A stretch of 64,000 nucleotides of DNA from JAOUEA01 sp963797635 (GCA_963797635.1 CAWCPZ010000004.1:103141-167140), one strand, 5' to 3'; shown: positions 44,101 to 52,643, numbered from the stretch's first letter. The notes: generated by a model from the sequence alone, not told the origin. Program-made: numbers and translations.

Positions 44101-44781
44101 GCCGCCGAGCACGGCCCCTTCCACCAGGGAGTCGGCCAGCGCCAGCTCGGCTTCCCGGCCGATCATCGGCACCCGGCGCCCGCGGGACGGTCCCGGCGAG
44201 GCGCCGGCGACACCTGCCACGGGATAGGCCTCGACGGGTGATCCTTTGCCCTTCAAGGTGAGCTCCCGCACCGGTCCCCACGCGAACGAATCCGCCACCG
44301 ACCGATGGGTCTCCGCGCCCACCAGCACGGTGCCGGGCACCGCCTGGCCCTGCAGCCGGGATGCGGTGTTGACCGCGTCCCCGAGCGCCGAGTACTCCAC
44401 GCGGCTCCCGCCGCCGATCGCGCCGGTCACGACCGGGCCGGTCTCGATCCCCACGCGGACATCCACCTCGGCGACACCCCAGGACCGCTCGATCTCCTGC
44501 CCGAACGCCGCGATCTCTTCGACGATCCGCAGACCCGCACGAACGGCTCGTTCCGCATCGTCCTCGTGCGAGGTCGGAGCCCCGAAGATCGCCAGCACGC
44601 CGTCGCCCGCGAGGTCCTTCACGTGGCCGTCGAACGCCTCGACCGCGACCACCATGCGGGAGACCGCCTCGCCCACCACGAGCTTCAGTTCCTCGGGGTC
44701 CAGCCGTTCACCGAGCGCCGTCGAGCCGACCAGGTCGGCGAAGACCGCGGTCACGACCCGCCGTTCCTCGCGCATGCTCAC
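41169..44781 (-). CDS. Adenylate cyclase - AAA ATPase - TPR-like - SBP_5 peptide-binding fusion (one frameshift)
   Basis: About 1,203 residues. Class III cyclase domain 1-180: metal Asp16 in VFADLVGST, Asp60 in LAGDGVLAIFG, ATP-selecting Lys55 and Asp136, and catalytic Asn139/Arg143 (GDAVNTASR), so active and ATP-specific. Then a STAND/AAA-type ATPase with SGEPGIGKT (about 231-239) and VMAFEDLHWAD, a winged-helix and helical-repeat region (about 470-715), and a C-terminal oligopeptide-binding (SBP_bac_5) domain (LAERWDISPDGLRYVFHLRE, WSDGTPLTAGDVEF, later IYLTGWLPGYADPEYFLRLL). There is no signal peptide or membrane helix, so the binding domain would be cytoplasmic. One frame break near 42185 inside the SBP domain. 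GTG 44781 has GGAGG 8 bases upstream. It follows the TetR gene by 55 bases. Confidence 0.9.
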
Positions 44782-44836
44782 CGCTGCATCCTCCGACAGG
44801 GACCGGCGAGCGACAATCCCCGGCCGACGGCGTGCC

Positions 44837-45445
44837 TCAGTCCACCGGTCGCAACGCGGCGCGCACGAACAGCACCACCTCGCGCTCTCGCTTGCGCAAC
44901 GACGCGCGACTCGAGTCGGCGCCCACCACCGCGTTCAGGACGCTCGCCTCGGTGAGCGACCCCACCACGGCCGTGTACAGCGTGAACAGCAGCAGCGCCG
45001 GATCCTGTTTGCGGATCTCGCCGTTGTCCATGCCGGCCTGCAGGAAGTCGATCGCGCGTTGGCGCATGGGATCGAGCACCCCGGCGAATCGGTCGAACGC
45101 ATCGGGCCCGAGCCGGCCGGCCTCGCGGATGAACATCGGGAACTCCGGCCAGTCGCTCGCGAGCCGGAAGACGGCGTGGATCACCGCCTCGGCGCGGTCC
45201 CAGTAGCTCTCCTTGCCGGCCAACGCCCCGGCGATCTCGCGAGCGAGGCGTTCCCCGGCCGCGGACAGGCACGCCTCGAGCAACGCGTCCTTCGTGGGGA
45301 AGTAGTAGAGGAGCGTCTGCTTGCGCACCCCCACCGCCGTCGCGATGTTGTCGAGGCTGGCGCCACGGTAGCCGTCGCGTCCGATCTGCCGGATCGCCTC
45401 TTCGACGATCGTGACGCGACGTTCCTCACCGCCGGTGCGTGGCAC
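44837..45445 (-). CDS. TetR/AcrR-family transcriptional regulator
   Basis: 202 residues. N-terminal HTH of TetR type: IVEEAIRQIGRDGYRGASLD and NIATAVGVRKQTLLYYFPTKDALLEA (about 13-58), then a helical ligand-binding domain. GTG 45445 lies 3 bases after the plsC stop, so it is the fifth gene of the lipid-type operon. A 16-bp palindrome inside the operon promoter (51527-51542) is its likely operator, giving autorepression of the whole operon. The ligand may be an acyl-CoA or fatty product of the pathway; this is inference. Confidence 0.93.
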   Translation of the reverse strand: MPRTGGEERRVTIVEEAIRQIGRDGYRGASLDNIATAVGVRKQTLLYYFPTKDALLEACLSAAGERLAREIAGALAGKESYWDRAEAVIHAVFRLASDWPEFPMFIREAGRLGPDAFDRFAGVLDPMRQRAIDFLQAGMDNGEIRKQDPALLLFTLYTAVVGSLTEASVLNAVVGADSSRASLRKREREVVLFVRAALRPVD

Positions 45446-45448
45446 CGC

Positions 45449-46361
45449 TCACTTCCAGGTCTTGTCGGGGCCGCGCCGCTCGAGCGGACGCGAGCCCTCC
45501 CACTTGCGACGCCACTCGGGGCCGGAGGGACCCAGCAGCGTGGGGGTCTCGCCGCGCTGAGCGCGGTGCAGCGACTCCCACCACGTGGAACGGTCCTCGT
45601 CGTGGAGCTCGGCCACCGCCTGCGTCATCCGCAGCGAGAACGCCTGGTGCGTCTCGCCCTCCGCGGGGAACAACGGCGGGCCGTAGCGAACCCGCACCGG
45701 TGGCTTGCCCTTCCGCGGCCAGTTCTTGCCCTTCGGCATGGCCTGGTAGGCACCACGGATCCCGATCGGCACCGCGCCGATGCCGGCTTCGATGCACAGG
45801 CGGGCGGTGCCGTGCCGGAACCGCTGCATGTGGCCGTCGGGCGACCGCGCGCCCTCGGGGAACACCACGAGCGACCATCCGTCGTCGATCAGCTCGCGCG
45901 CCTGGCTCACCGCCTTGCGCCCGCCGCCCGCGCGGTCGATCGCGAACGCGCCGTACACCAACGCGGTGAACGCCTGCCGCCACCACACGTCGAAGAAGTA
46001 GTCGCGCGCCGCGCCGACCGCGGTCTTGGCCTGCCAGCGGTTCGGGCAGCGAGGTCATGATCACCGTCGCATCCAGATGACTCGTGTGGTTGGAGAAGAA
46101 GATCACCGGGCCCGCCACGCCCTCGAGGTGTTCGAGGCCGTAGACCCGCAGGCCCACCTGGCTCCGCAGCAGGGGCCCCATCGCGCTCTGCAGGATCAGC
46201 TGTCGCGCCGCCGTGCCGGCCTCGGTCCGTGCCCACGCGGTCGGGAAGGTCGAGTCTTCCTTCTCGGGTGCGAACGGTTCGGCCGATCGCGGCACCAGCG
46301 GACGACGGCCCCAGCGGAAGCCTTCCGCCATGGTCTTGAGCTCTTCGCGCATGCCTGCCAT
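45449..46361 (-). CDS. 1-acyl-glycerol-3-phosphate acyltransferase-like (PlsC) protein (one frameshift)
   Basis: About 304 residues. Acyltransferase block I FFSNHTSHLDATVIM (NHx4D, about residues 90-104) is in the first frame; after a break near 46035 come a probable interfacial segment (WWRQAFTALVYGAFAID), block III VVFPEGARSPDG, block IV region GAVPIGIRGAYQAM and a basic C-terminus. It transfers an acyl chain to a lysophospholipid or a related alcohol at the inner membrane. Ribosome site GGAGA overlaps the LarA-like gene stop. It sits between the LarA-like and TetR genes of the operon. Confidence 0.9.
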
Positions 46362-46370
46362 CGCCGTCTC

Positions 46371-47960
46371 CTACCGCACGTCCGCGATCATCACGGGCGG
46401 CGCATGGAAGTAGGTCATCGTCGGCGACGAGCCCACGGTGTCCTTCGCCATCTCGATCGCATCGCGCATCGAGTCCGCGCGCCGGTAGCCCAGCCGCGCC
46501 ACGCTCGAGGGGTTCCCGCCGACGAAGATCACGTCGCCGGCGTGGTCGCGACCGTGCGCGCCCCAGTACCACATGTAGAACGGGTGCACGCCGTGGTAGG
46601 CGTGACTGGTCCGGTACAGGTGGCGGTACCAGGGATCGGTGGCGTACCGCTCCTCGAAGGTCGCCTCGATCTCCTTCGGGTCGGTGGTCTCGCGCAGCAC
46701 CTCTTCGAAGAAGTCGATGTAGCTGGGGTGGTGGATCTGGTTGAACTCCCACGGCACCGGGTGGTGCAGGATCACCACGCCGCCCTCGCGCACCAGCGGC
46801 TTGTTCCGGTACATGTTGAACAGGTATCCCAGCCCCAGGCAGTGCACGAGGATCGGGTTGAGGATCGAGTTCACGTTGTAGGGGCCGAGGTAGGGCAGAC
46901 CCAGGATCAGGACATCGGCCTGGCCGTTCACCTCGACCAGCTGCTGGCGATGCAGGTTCGTCATCGTGCGCTCGTGGACGGCCTCGACCTCGCCGGCGTT
47001 GACGCCGGTCAGCTTGTAGGGCGCCTCGATCCGCTGGAAGAACTCCCGGCGGATGCGCGGTGGCGCGAGGTCGTTCGCCTTCTTGGCCGCCATCATCAGG
47101 CCCTGGTCGGACGCGCTCCACTCCCACTCGCGCTTGTTCAGGAAGCCCAGGTTCGACGGGAACGTCTCGGAGTTCAGGGTGGTCTCGATCTGGAAGATCT
47201 TGACCCCGCTGTCGGCCAGCACGCGGCCCATCCGGTTCACCGAGTCGTTGATCGCGCTGTGGCCCTCACGCGGATCCATGTACGACTTGGAATGCAGCAT
47301 CGTGTTCACGTTGTGGTGGTGCTTCAGGCTGCGGTAGCCGGCCAGACCCACCGCCACGGACTTGTGCCCGCCGTCCATGGCGACCAGGTTGATGTTGACG
47401 TAGACGATCAGGTCGGACTCGGCGGCCCGCTTGGAGATCTCGACCAGTTCCCCTTGGTCGGTGGTGCCGATCTCGAGCAGCGCCTGCGGGTCCTCGGCGT
47501 CGAAGTTGTACAGCTGGTCGGGCCAGAACGAGCGGAACACGCGCTCGCCCACCGCGCGGCGGATCTCCGCGCTGGTCATCCGGCGGTGCAGCGCCGTGGC
47601 GATGATCAGCTCGAGGTCCTCCACGCCCTTGCGCGCCGCGAGTTCGATCACCGGCTCCAGGATCCGCTGCCGCACGTCGGGCGTGCGCATCGGCGGCAGC
47701 GGGATCGAGATGTCGTCGATCGCGATCGTGAGCTTCATGCCCGGGAACAGCAGCTCGGTGAGCGGCTTCGAATCGCCCAGCGGATGCATCAGCGCGTGCT
47801 GCACCGCGGCGCCCACGTCGCGGATCCCCGGCAGCGCGTCCGGCGGGTACACCACGCGCGTCCCCAGCGGGAACTTCTGCATGCGGAAGCCCTCGCCCTG
47901 GTGCACCAACAGCGGGGGCGTCCGCTCGTCCACCTCCAACACGAATCCTGGTCGTGGCAT
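46371..47960 (-). CDS. LarA-like (DUF2088, lactate racemase-domain) protein
   Basis: 529 residues, longer than lactate racemase LarA (about 420-440). The DUF2088 domain (about 60-230) has LHRRMTSAEIRRAVG, matching LarA's His-Arg-Pro-Met-Thr region (His125), and MDGGHKSVAVGLAG, matching the Gly-Gly-x-Lys loop whose Lys (about 200) tethers the nickel-pincer cofactor. The second catalytic His motif before that loop appears replaced (YVNINLVAM). C-terminal 250 residues contain YLGPYNVNSILNPILVHCLG and many aromatic residues. No larB, larC or larE gene is nearby. It is probably an epimerase or oxidoreductase-like enzyme on a hydroxy-compound in the operon's lipid pathway; the substrate is unknown. 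Confidence 0.85.
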   Translation of the reverse strand: MPRPGFVLEVDERTPPLLVHQGEGFRMQKFPLGTRVVYPPDALPGIRDVGAAVQHALMHPLGDSKPLTELLFPGMKLTIAIDDISIPLPPMRTPDVRQRILEPVIELAARKGVEDLELIIATALHRRMTSAEIRRAVGERVFRSFWPDQLYNFDAEDPQALLEIGTTDQGELVEISKRAAESDLIVYVNINLVAMDGGHKSVAVGLAGYRSLKHHHNVNTMLHSKSYMDPREGHSAINDSVNRMGRVLADSGVKIFQIETTLNSETFPSNLGFLNKREWEWSASDQGLMMAAKKANDLAPPRIRREFFQRIEAPYKLTGVNAGEVEAVHERTMTNLHRQQLVEVNGQADVLILGLPYLGPYNVNSILNPILVHCLGLGYLFNMYRNKPLVREGGVVILHHPVPWEFNQIHHPSYIDFFEEVLRETTDPKEIEATFEERYATDPWYRHLYRTSHAYHGVHPFYMWYWGAHGRDHAGDVIFVGGNPSSVARLGYRRADSMRDAIEMAKDTVGSSPTMTYFHAPPVMIADVR

Positions 47961-47987
47961 CGTCTGTCGTCTCGCTCTCTCTTGTGT

Positions 47988-49196
47988 CTAGTCCTGCGGC
48001 GCGAACGCCACTTTGAACGTCCCCAGCCGGCCGGCCGACATCGCGTGGTCGATCGCCTCGCGCCATCGGTCGAGCGGGTACGTCGCGCCCACCAACTGGT
48101 CCAGCACCGGCCCCAGCTGCGACGCGATCTCCAACGCGAGCGCGAACGAATGCCGCCGCCCGTCGCCCACGGTCTCCATGCCGCTCGTGTACGCGCCCAC
48201 CAGCTCCAGCTCGCGGAACCACAGCGGCGTCAGATCGGCGCCCGGCCCCGGGATGCCGCTCACCACCACGCGCCCGCCCGCCTTGGTCGTGCGCAAGGCC
48301 ATGTCGAGCGCGCTCTTGGACCCCGTGCACTCGAACACGACGTCGGCCCCACCCAGCAGGAAGTCCTGTCCCCGCTCGGGCGTGAGCTTCACCGCCGATT
48401 CCGTGCGGCGCACCGCCTTCAGGGCGTGCTCGGGGCGAACCACCTCGTCGGCACCGGCCATCTGCGCGGCCCCCCGTTGGCGCGTGTGCTTGGCCGCCGA
48501 GATCACCCGGCCCGGGTTGGCGAACCGCCGAAGCGCGATCAACGTCAGGATGCCCACCGTGCCCGCTCCGATCACCATCACGTCGGCCCCGTCGGGGACG
48601 TTCGCGCGGAACACCGAATGGATCGCGCACGCCAGTGGCTCCACCAGCACCGCGGCCCGGTCGTCCATCTCCGAGGGCACCGCCCAGATCTGCGAACGAT
48701 GCACCAGCATCATCCGGCTCCAGCCACCGCCGGTGTCGGCGCAGTACCCGGTCTGCAGACCCGGCTTCAGATCGCCCACCGTGACCCGGTCGCACCGGCC
48801 GTAGTCGCCGGCCTCGCAGTTCGGACACAGGTCCGGGAGCCCTCGCGCCGCGCACCCCAGCACGCTCGAGATCACGACGCGCTGCCCGGCCTTGTGCTCA
48901 CCGCAATCATCGAGCAGTTCGCCCACGACCTCGTGGCCCGGCACGAAGGGCAGCGACACCAGCGGCGAGAAGTAGAACGACGAATGCCCCGCGATCGTGG
49001 ACAGGTCGCTGCCGCAGATGCCCGACAGGATCGGTTTCATGCGGGCCCATCCGTCGCGGGACGCCTCGGGGTCGGAGCGGTTCACCAGGCGCAGCGGCGC
49101 GAGCGGACCGGCGATCAGGCCGGGCGCGCGGGAACCCACCGCGCGCGCGGTCAACACGCGCGAGACGGACCGGAAGTACTCGAGCGACTGCGCCAT
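47988..49196 (-). CDS. Zinc-dependent alcohol dehydrogenase (MDR family)
   Basis: 402 residues. Catalytic zinc ligands in SGICGSD (Cys) and PGHEVVGEL (His-Glu), a four-Cys structural zinc loop (GCAARGLPDLCPNCEAGDYG, then RC), and the NAD(P)-binding VIGAGTVGILTLIALRRF. It should oxidise or reduce an alcohol/aldehyde pair; next to a fatty acyl-CoA reductase its likely substrate is a long-chain alcohol or polyol head group. It begins 8 bases after the reductase/HAD stop and ends 27 bases before the LarA-like gene, so it is in the same transcript. Confidence 0.92.
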   Translation of the reverse strand: MAQSLEYFRSVSRVLTARAVGSRAPGLIAGPLAPLRLVNRSDPEASRDGWARMKPILSGICGSDLSTIAGHSSFYFSPLVSLPFVPGHEVVGELLDDCGEHKAGQRVVISSVLGCAARGLPDLCPNCEAGDYGRCDRVTVGDLKPGLQTGYCADTGGGWSRMMLVHRSQIWAVPSEMDDRAAVLVEPLACAIHSVFRANVPDGADVMVIGAGTVGILTLIALRRFANPGRVISAAKHTRQRGAAQMAGADEVVRPEHALKAVRRTESAVKLTPERGQDFLLGGADVVFECTGSKSALDMALRTTKAGGRVVVSGIPGPGADLTPLWFRELELVGAYTSGMETVGDGRRHSFALALEIASQLGPVLDQLVGATYPLDRWREAIDHAMSAGRLGTFKVAFAPQD

Positions 49197-49204
49197 CTAC
49201 GCGC

Positions 49205-51508
49205 TCACCCCCGCACCGCCGGCTTCGGGAACCGCACCCGCGGCATCCCCTTGGTCATGCCCCACTCCTCGATCGGCCAGCGCCGACGTCGCGCGTGTCG
49301 GTACAGCGCCGCATCGGGCGCCACCGCGACCGGGTTGCCCACGGCACGCAGCAACGGCAGGTCCGAATAGGAATCCGCATAGGCGTACGAGTACTTCAGG
49401 TCGATCCCCTCGAGCAGGGCGTACCGCTTGAGCCAGGCGCTGCGTGCCTCACCCACCAGCGGTGGCTGCGACATGAACCCGGTGTAGCGCCCGTCGCGCA
49501 CCTCCAGCTCCGCCCCGATCAGCACGTCGAACAACGGCGCCAGCGGGCGGATGAACGGCTCCGCTGCCGCGGTGATCAAGACCGTGCGATGCCCGGCGGC
49601 GCGGTGGTCGCGGATGCGCCGGATCGCCGCGGAGCTGGCCTTCTGCAGCATGAACTCGCCGACGTGGTTCGCCACCAGGCGGTCGATCCCCTCGACGCTG
49701 GCGCCCTCGTACCGCCGGAAGAACGTGCGCAGGAAGTCCCCGCGGTCGCGCCGGTCGATCTGCAGGTACCGCGGCACCTTGCCGAACACGCTCGCGAGCT
49801 CCGCGGGCCATTCCTCCGACGGAAGGTCGGCCATCCGCGTCCACACGTAGGACTCCACCACGTTCGACGTGATGATCGTGCCCTCCATGTCGAACACGGC
49901 GAGCACCGGTTCCTCGCGCTCTCGCAGCTTCACGGTGGGCCGTTCGCGGTCGCGCTTGCTCAGCTCGCGCAGGCTCTGCGTCACCGCCGGGGAGTGCACG
50001 TCCTTCAGGTAGTACTTCCAATCGACCATGGCGGCATCGAACGGGAACATCGCCTTGTCCTCATCGCTCATGGACTCGAACAACGCGAACGTGCGGTCGT
50101 CGGTGTAGACCACCTCGGTCTCGGTGTACATGCCGTACAGGTCGCTGTAGCGCTTCACGAAGTCGACGCGGGCCTTGTCGCGGTCGACGCGGCGCACCGA
50201 GTTCCGCATCGCCTTGGACTTGGGCATGTGGGTGACCACCTGCTCGGCGATATCGGTGAACCGCTCCGCACGCCGCAGCATCCGCTCGACCGTGAGGTTG
50301 CCCGGGAAGTCCCAGTCGGGAACCTTGTGCTCGCCTCGGCCGCGTTCGGGCAGCGGGTGCTCTTCGAAGTAGCCCTCGACCCATTCGTACAGCTCGAAGA
50401 ACCGCAACGGGTTCCGCGAGCCCGAGCTCACGTTGTAATGCGCGGCCTCGCCGGCGGCGGGTGGGTTGGCGGCGACCGCCAGGATCGCGTTCACCACGAA
50501 GTCGACCGGGATGATGTCGATGATGCCTTCGGGGATCCCAGGGAACTCCGGGATCTGGCCCAGCCCGTACGCGCGGATGATCGGGTCGGCCATCTTGAAC
50601 CCGTCGATCCACCCGGGGAACGGATGGGTGTAGGCCGACTCGATGATCGAGGGCCGCACGATGCTGAGCGGCAGGTTCGCCTCGGCGGCGAGCTCCTCGA
50701 CCGCGCGCTCGCCCATCGCCTTGGTGAACGTGTAGACGTCGGGCCAGCCCAGCGAACGGGCGCGCGCACGTCCGTACTCCACCAGCCGCTTCGTGACCCA
50801 CTTCTGCCGGCGCTCCTCGGCGTCGGTCGCCACGGTCGAGGGACCGGCGCGCTCGTGCTCCTTCCGCGCGGCGGCGAGGAACGCGTTCAGCATCTCGGGC
50901 TTGCGGGACTGCGCCTCCACGTCGTGGCGGGCTTCCATCGCGAGCTCCAGCTCCAAGCGGTAGTCCACCCGGTGATCGAGCGGACCTTCCGGGATCACGC
51001 CCTTCTGCACCCCGGCGACGTAGGCCGTGGACACATGGACGAGCGCCGGGGTGGAACCGCCGGCGATCACCCCGCCGTAGAGGTTCATCGCACCCTGCAG
51101 GTTGGTGGTGAAGCCCTCGTCGATCGGCGGGTCGAACGCGACCGTGGCCGCGGAGTGGCAGGCGATGTCGATGCCTCCGGGGATCTCCGGCACGCCACGT
51201 CCGAAGTCCGCGTCGATCACGTCCACACGTTCGTCAAGTACCTTGACCAACTGCTCCTGGCCCACACGTTCGCGCAGCGTGTCGAACGCCGGCTTGCGCA
51301 GCAGGTACTCGACCCGCTCTCGGCTGGTGGCGCCGGTCTGCGAGCGCACCAACAGGATGACGCGGGTCTCGTGGAAGTCGGCCATGAGCCGTTCGAACAC
51401 GACCTGGGCCAGGAATCCGGTGACGCCGGTCAGCAGGATCGTCTTGCCGGACAGCGCCTCCACGATCGAGGAGTCGCTCCCTCGGGCCTCCGCCCCGTTC
51501 TCTACCAT
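49205..51508 (-). CDS. Fatty acyl-CoA reductase / HAD-IB phosphatase fusion
   Basis: 767 residues. N-terminal male-sterility-type (NAD_binding_4) reductase: TILLTGVTGFLAQVVFERLM (23-42), ACHSAATVAFD, the active-site TyrXXXLys in VYTFTKAMGER (about 256-266) and RPSIIESAYTHPFPGW, then a sterile-type C-domain. From about 530 a HAD-IB hydrolase: FDMEGTI nucleophile motif, TAAAEPFIRPLAPLFDVLI and YADSYSDLPLL. The first half would reduce acyl-CoA to fatty alcohol; the second resembles phosphatases acting on phosphoserine or lysophosphatidate. First gene of the operon; the mRNA is likely leaderless, with a CATAAT -10 on the minus strand 7 bases before ATG 51508. Confidence 0.92.
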   Translation of the reverse strand: MVENGAEARGSDSSIVEALSGKTILLTGVTGFLAQVVFERLMADFHETRVILLVRSQTGATSRERVEYLLRKPAFDTLRERVGQEQLVKVLDERVDVIDADFGRGVPEIPGGIDIACHSAATVAFDPPIDEGFTTNLQGAMNLYGGVIAGGSTPALVHVSTAYVAGVQKGVIPEGPLDHRVDYRLELELAMEARHDVEAQSRKPEMLNAFLAAARKEHERAGPSTVATDAEERRQKWVTKRLVEYGRARARSLGWPDVYTFTKAMGERAVEELAAEANLPLSIVRPSIIESAYTHPFPGWIDGFKMADPIIRAYGLGQIPEFPGIPEGIIDIIPVDFVVNAILAVAANPPAAGEAAHYNVSSGSRNPLRFFELYEWVEGYFEEHPLPERGRGEHKVPDWDFPGNLTVERMLRRAERFTDIAEQVVTHMPKSKAMRNSVRRVDRDKARVDFVKRYSDLYGMYTETEVVYTDDRTFALFESMSDEDKAMFPFDAAMVDWKYYLKDVHSPAVTQSLRELSKRDRERPTVKLREREEPVLAVFDMEGTIITSNVVESYVWTRMADLPSEEWPAELASVFGKVPRYLQIDRRDRGDFLRTFFRRYEGASVEGIDRLVANHVGEFMLQKASSAAIRRIRDHRAAGHRTVLITAAAEPFIRPLAPLFDVLIGAELEVRDGRYTGFMSQPPLVGEARSAWLKRYALLEGIDLKYSYAYADSYSDLPLLRAVGNPVAVAPDAALYRHARRRRWPIEEWGMTKGMPRVRFPKPAVRG

Positions 51509-51515
51509 GCGGCAG

Positions 51516-51545
51516 ATTATGCCCTCTCTACCACTTGGTAGACAA
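51516..51545 (-). promoter_or_regulatory. Operon promoter with 16-bp palindromic operator between -35 and -10
   Basis: On the minus strand, -35 TTGTCT (51540-51545) and -10 CATAAT (51516-51521) are 18 bases apart. The perfect palindrome TCTACCA-CT-TGGTAGA (51527-51542) fills the space between them, a classic position for a repressor to block RNA polymerase. An overlapping smaller repeat ACTTG-GTAGA-CAAGT adds symmetry. The TetR gene at the end of the operon is the obvious candidate ligand-responsive repressor; binding is inferred. Confidence 0.75.
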
Positions 51546-51586
51546 GTCGAGAGGCCATGCCCACTCTGGCCCGACGCCCCAGCGTC

Positions 51587-52295
51587 CTACGGCGGCCTGA
51601 AGGGAACGTGGTTGGCGAGGGCGAGGGGAAGTTCCACGCCGGCACGCTTGGCGAGCGCCTGAGCGTCGACCACCGTGACGCGCCCTCGAGACAGCACCAG
51701 CGTCCCCCGCGCCGCCTCTTCTCGAAGAACACGATTCGCCGTGGGACGTGTCGTCGCGGCCAGGCTCGACAGATCCTGTTGTGTCAGCGGTACGGGTGCG
51801 TCGTCGTGGCTGAGTGTGTCGACGAACAGCAGCGCGCGGAGGACACGGAGGTCCGCCGAGATCGAGAGCAACTCGACGAGCCGGCGCCGAGTGCTCTCCG
51901 CCTTGACGACGACCGAGGACATCAGACCTTCGACCAGTTCCGGCCTGGCGATGAGCGCTGCTCGGAGCGCGTCGCGTTCGACCGCGACGGTCTCGCCCTC
52001 GATGAGCGCAGTGACGTCGCTGGTCCTTCTGCCGCCCGGTGAGAAGAGCGCGAACTCTCCGAAGATGTCGCCCGGCGCGAGGACGTTGATGATGAGGCTC
52101 CGCCCCGCTGGTGGACGTCCGCACGGCGAACAGCCCCTTCTTGATCAGGTGGATCGTGTCGCCCGGATCGTCCTCGTGGAAGACGACCTCCCCCTTGGCG
52201 AACGGACGGATGCGGGCCTTGACCGTTCCGGCTCGTACTTCACCCACCAGCTGATCGAACAGCCACCGACCGTTGGCAGGTCTCCGCTGCGACAT
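51587..52295 (-). pseudogene. Crp/Fnr-family transcriptional regulator (one frameshift)
   Basis: About 236 residues when restored. N-terminal cNMP-binding beta-roll (KGEVVFHEDDPGDTIHLIKK, GLFAVRTSTSG), then, after a break near 52105, PGDIFGEFALFSPGG, a C-helix, and the winged helix LTQQDLSSLAATTRPTANRV (about 183-202). The cassette PGDIFGEFALFSPGGRRTSDV keeps Gly-Glu and an Arg-Thr pair, compatible with cyclic nucleotide binding. A regulator of this type near an adenylate cyclase fusion is suggestive. It is transcribed in the same direction as the lipid-type operon, 78 bases upstream of its first gene. Confidence 0.85.
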
Positions 52296-52355
52296 CGGGC
52301 ACAGTGTGACGGTCAGTGAACATCGGCGCAACGGCGACGCGCCTAGACTCTCCCG

Positions 52356-52643
52356 ATGGACCTGTCCGAACTGCAACACACGATGCGTACCACCTACCTC
52401 GAGCGGGACACTGCCCGCGGCCGCGACGCCACGTTCCGCTGGCTCACCGAGGAGGTGGGCGAACTCGCGAAAGCGATGCGCACCGGCGACCGGGAGAACC
52501 TCCAGCACGAGTTCGGTGACGTGCTCGCCTGGCTGCTGTCGCTCGCCAACGTCGAGGGTGTCGAACTCGAGGACGCGATCGCCCGCTACGCCGCCGGCTG
52601 CCCGCGATGCGGCACGTCCCCGTGCGGGTGCCCAGCCGCATGA
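52356..52643 (+). CDS. MazG-like nucleotide pyrophosphohydrolase
   Basis: 95 residues. The all-alpha NTP-PPase signature is visible: TEEVGELAKAM (Glu-Glu-x-x-Glu, about 31-41) followed by EFGDVLAWLL (Glu-x-x-Asp, about 51-60). The tail contains a Cys-rich motif (CPRCGTSPCGC) that may bind zinc. Such enzymes remove abnormal or damaged nucleotides. TAGACT (52344-52349) ends 6 bases before ATG, so the mRNA is probably leaderless. The stop overlaps the next start (ATGA). Confidence 0.87.
   Translation: MDLSELQHTMRTTYLERDTARGRDATFRWLTEEVGELAKAMRTGDRENLQHEFGDVLAWLLSLANVEGVELEDAIARYAAGCPRCGTSPCGCPAA

Noticed and set aside
46026..51541. Long plus-strand open frames (46026-49370 and 49295-51541) opposite the lipid-type operon
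   Set aside because: Antisense shadows of the LarA-like, alcohol dehydrogenase and acyl reductase genes; no motif, low-quality composition and no ribosome site.
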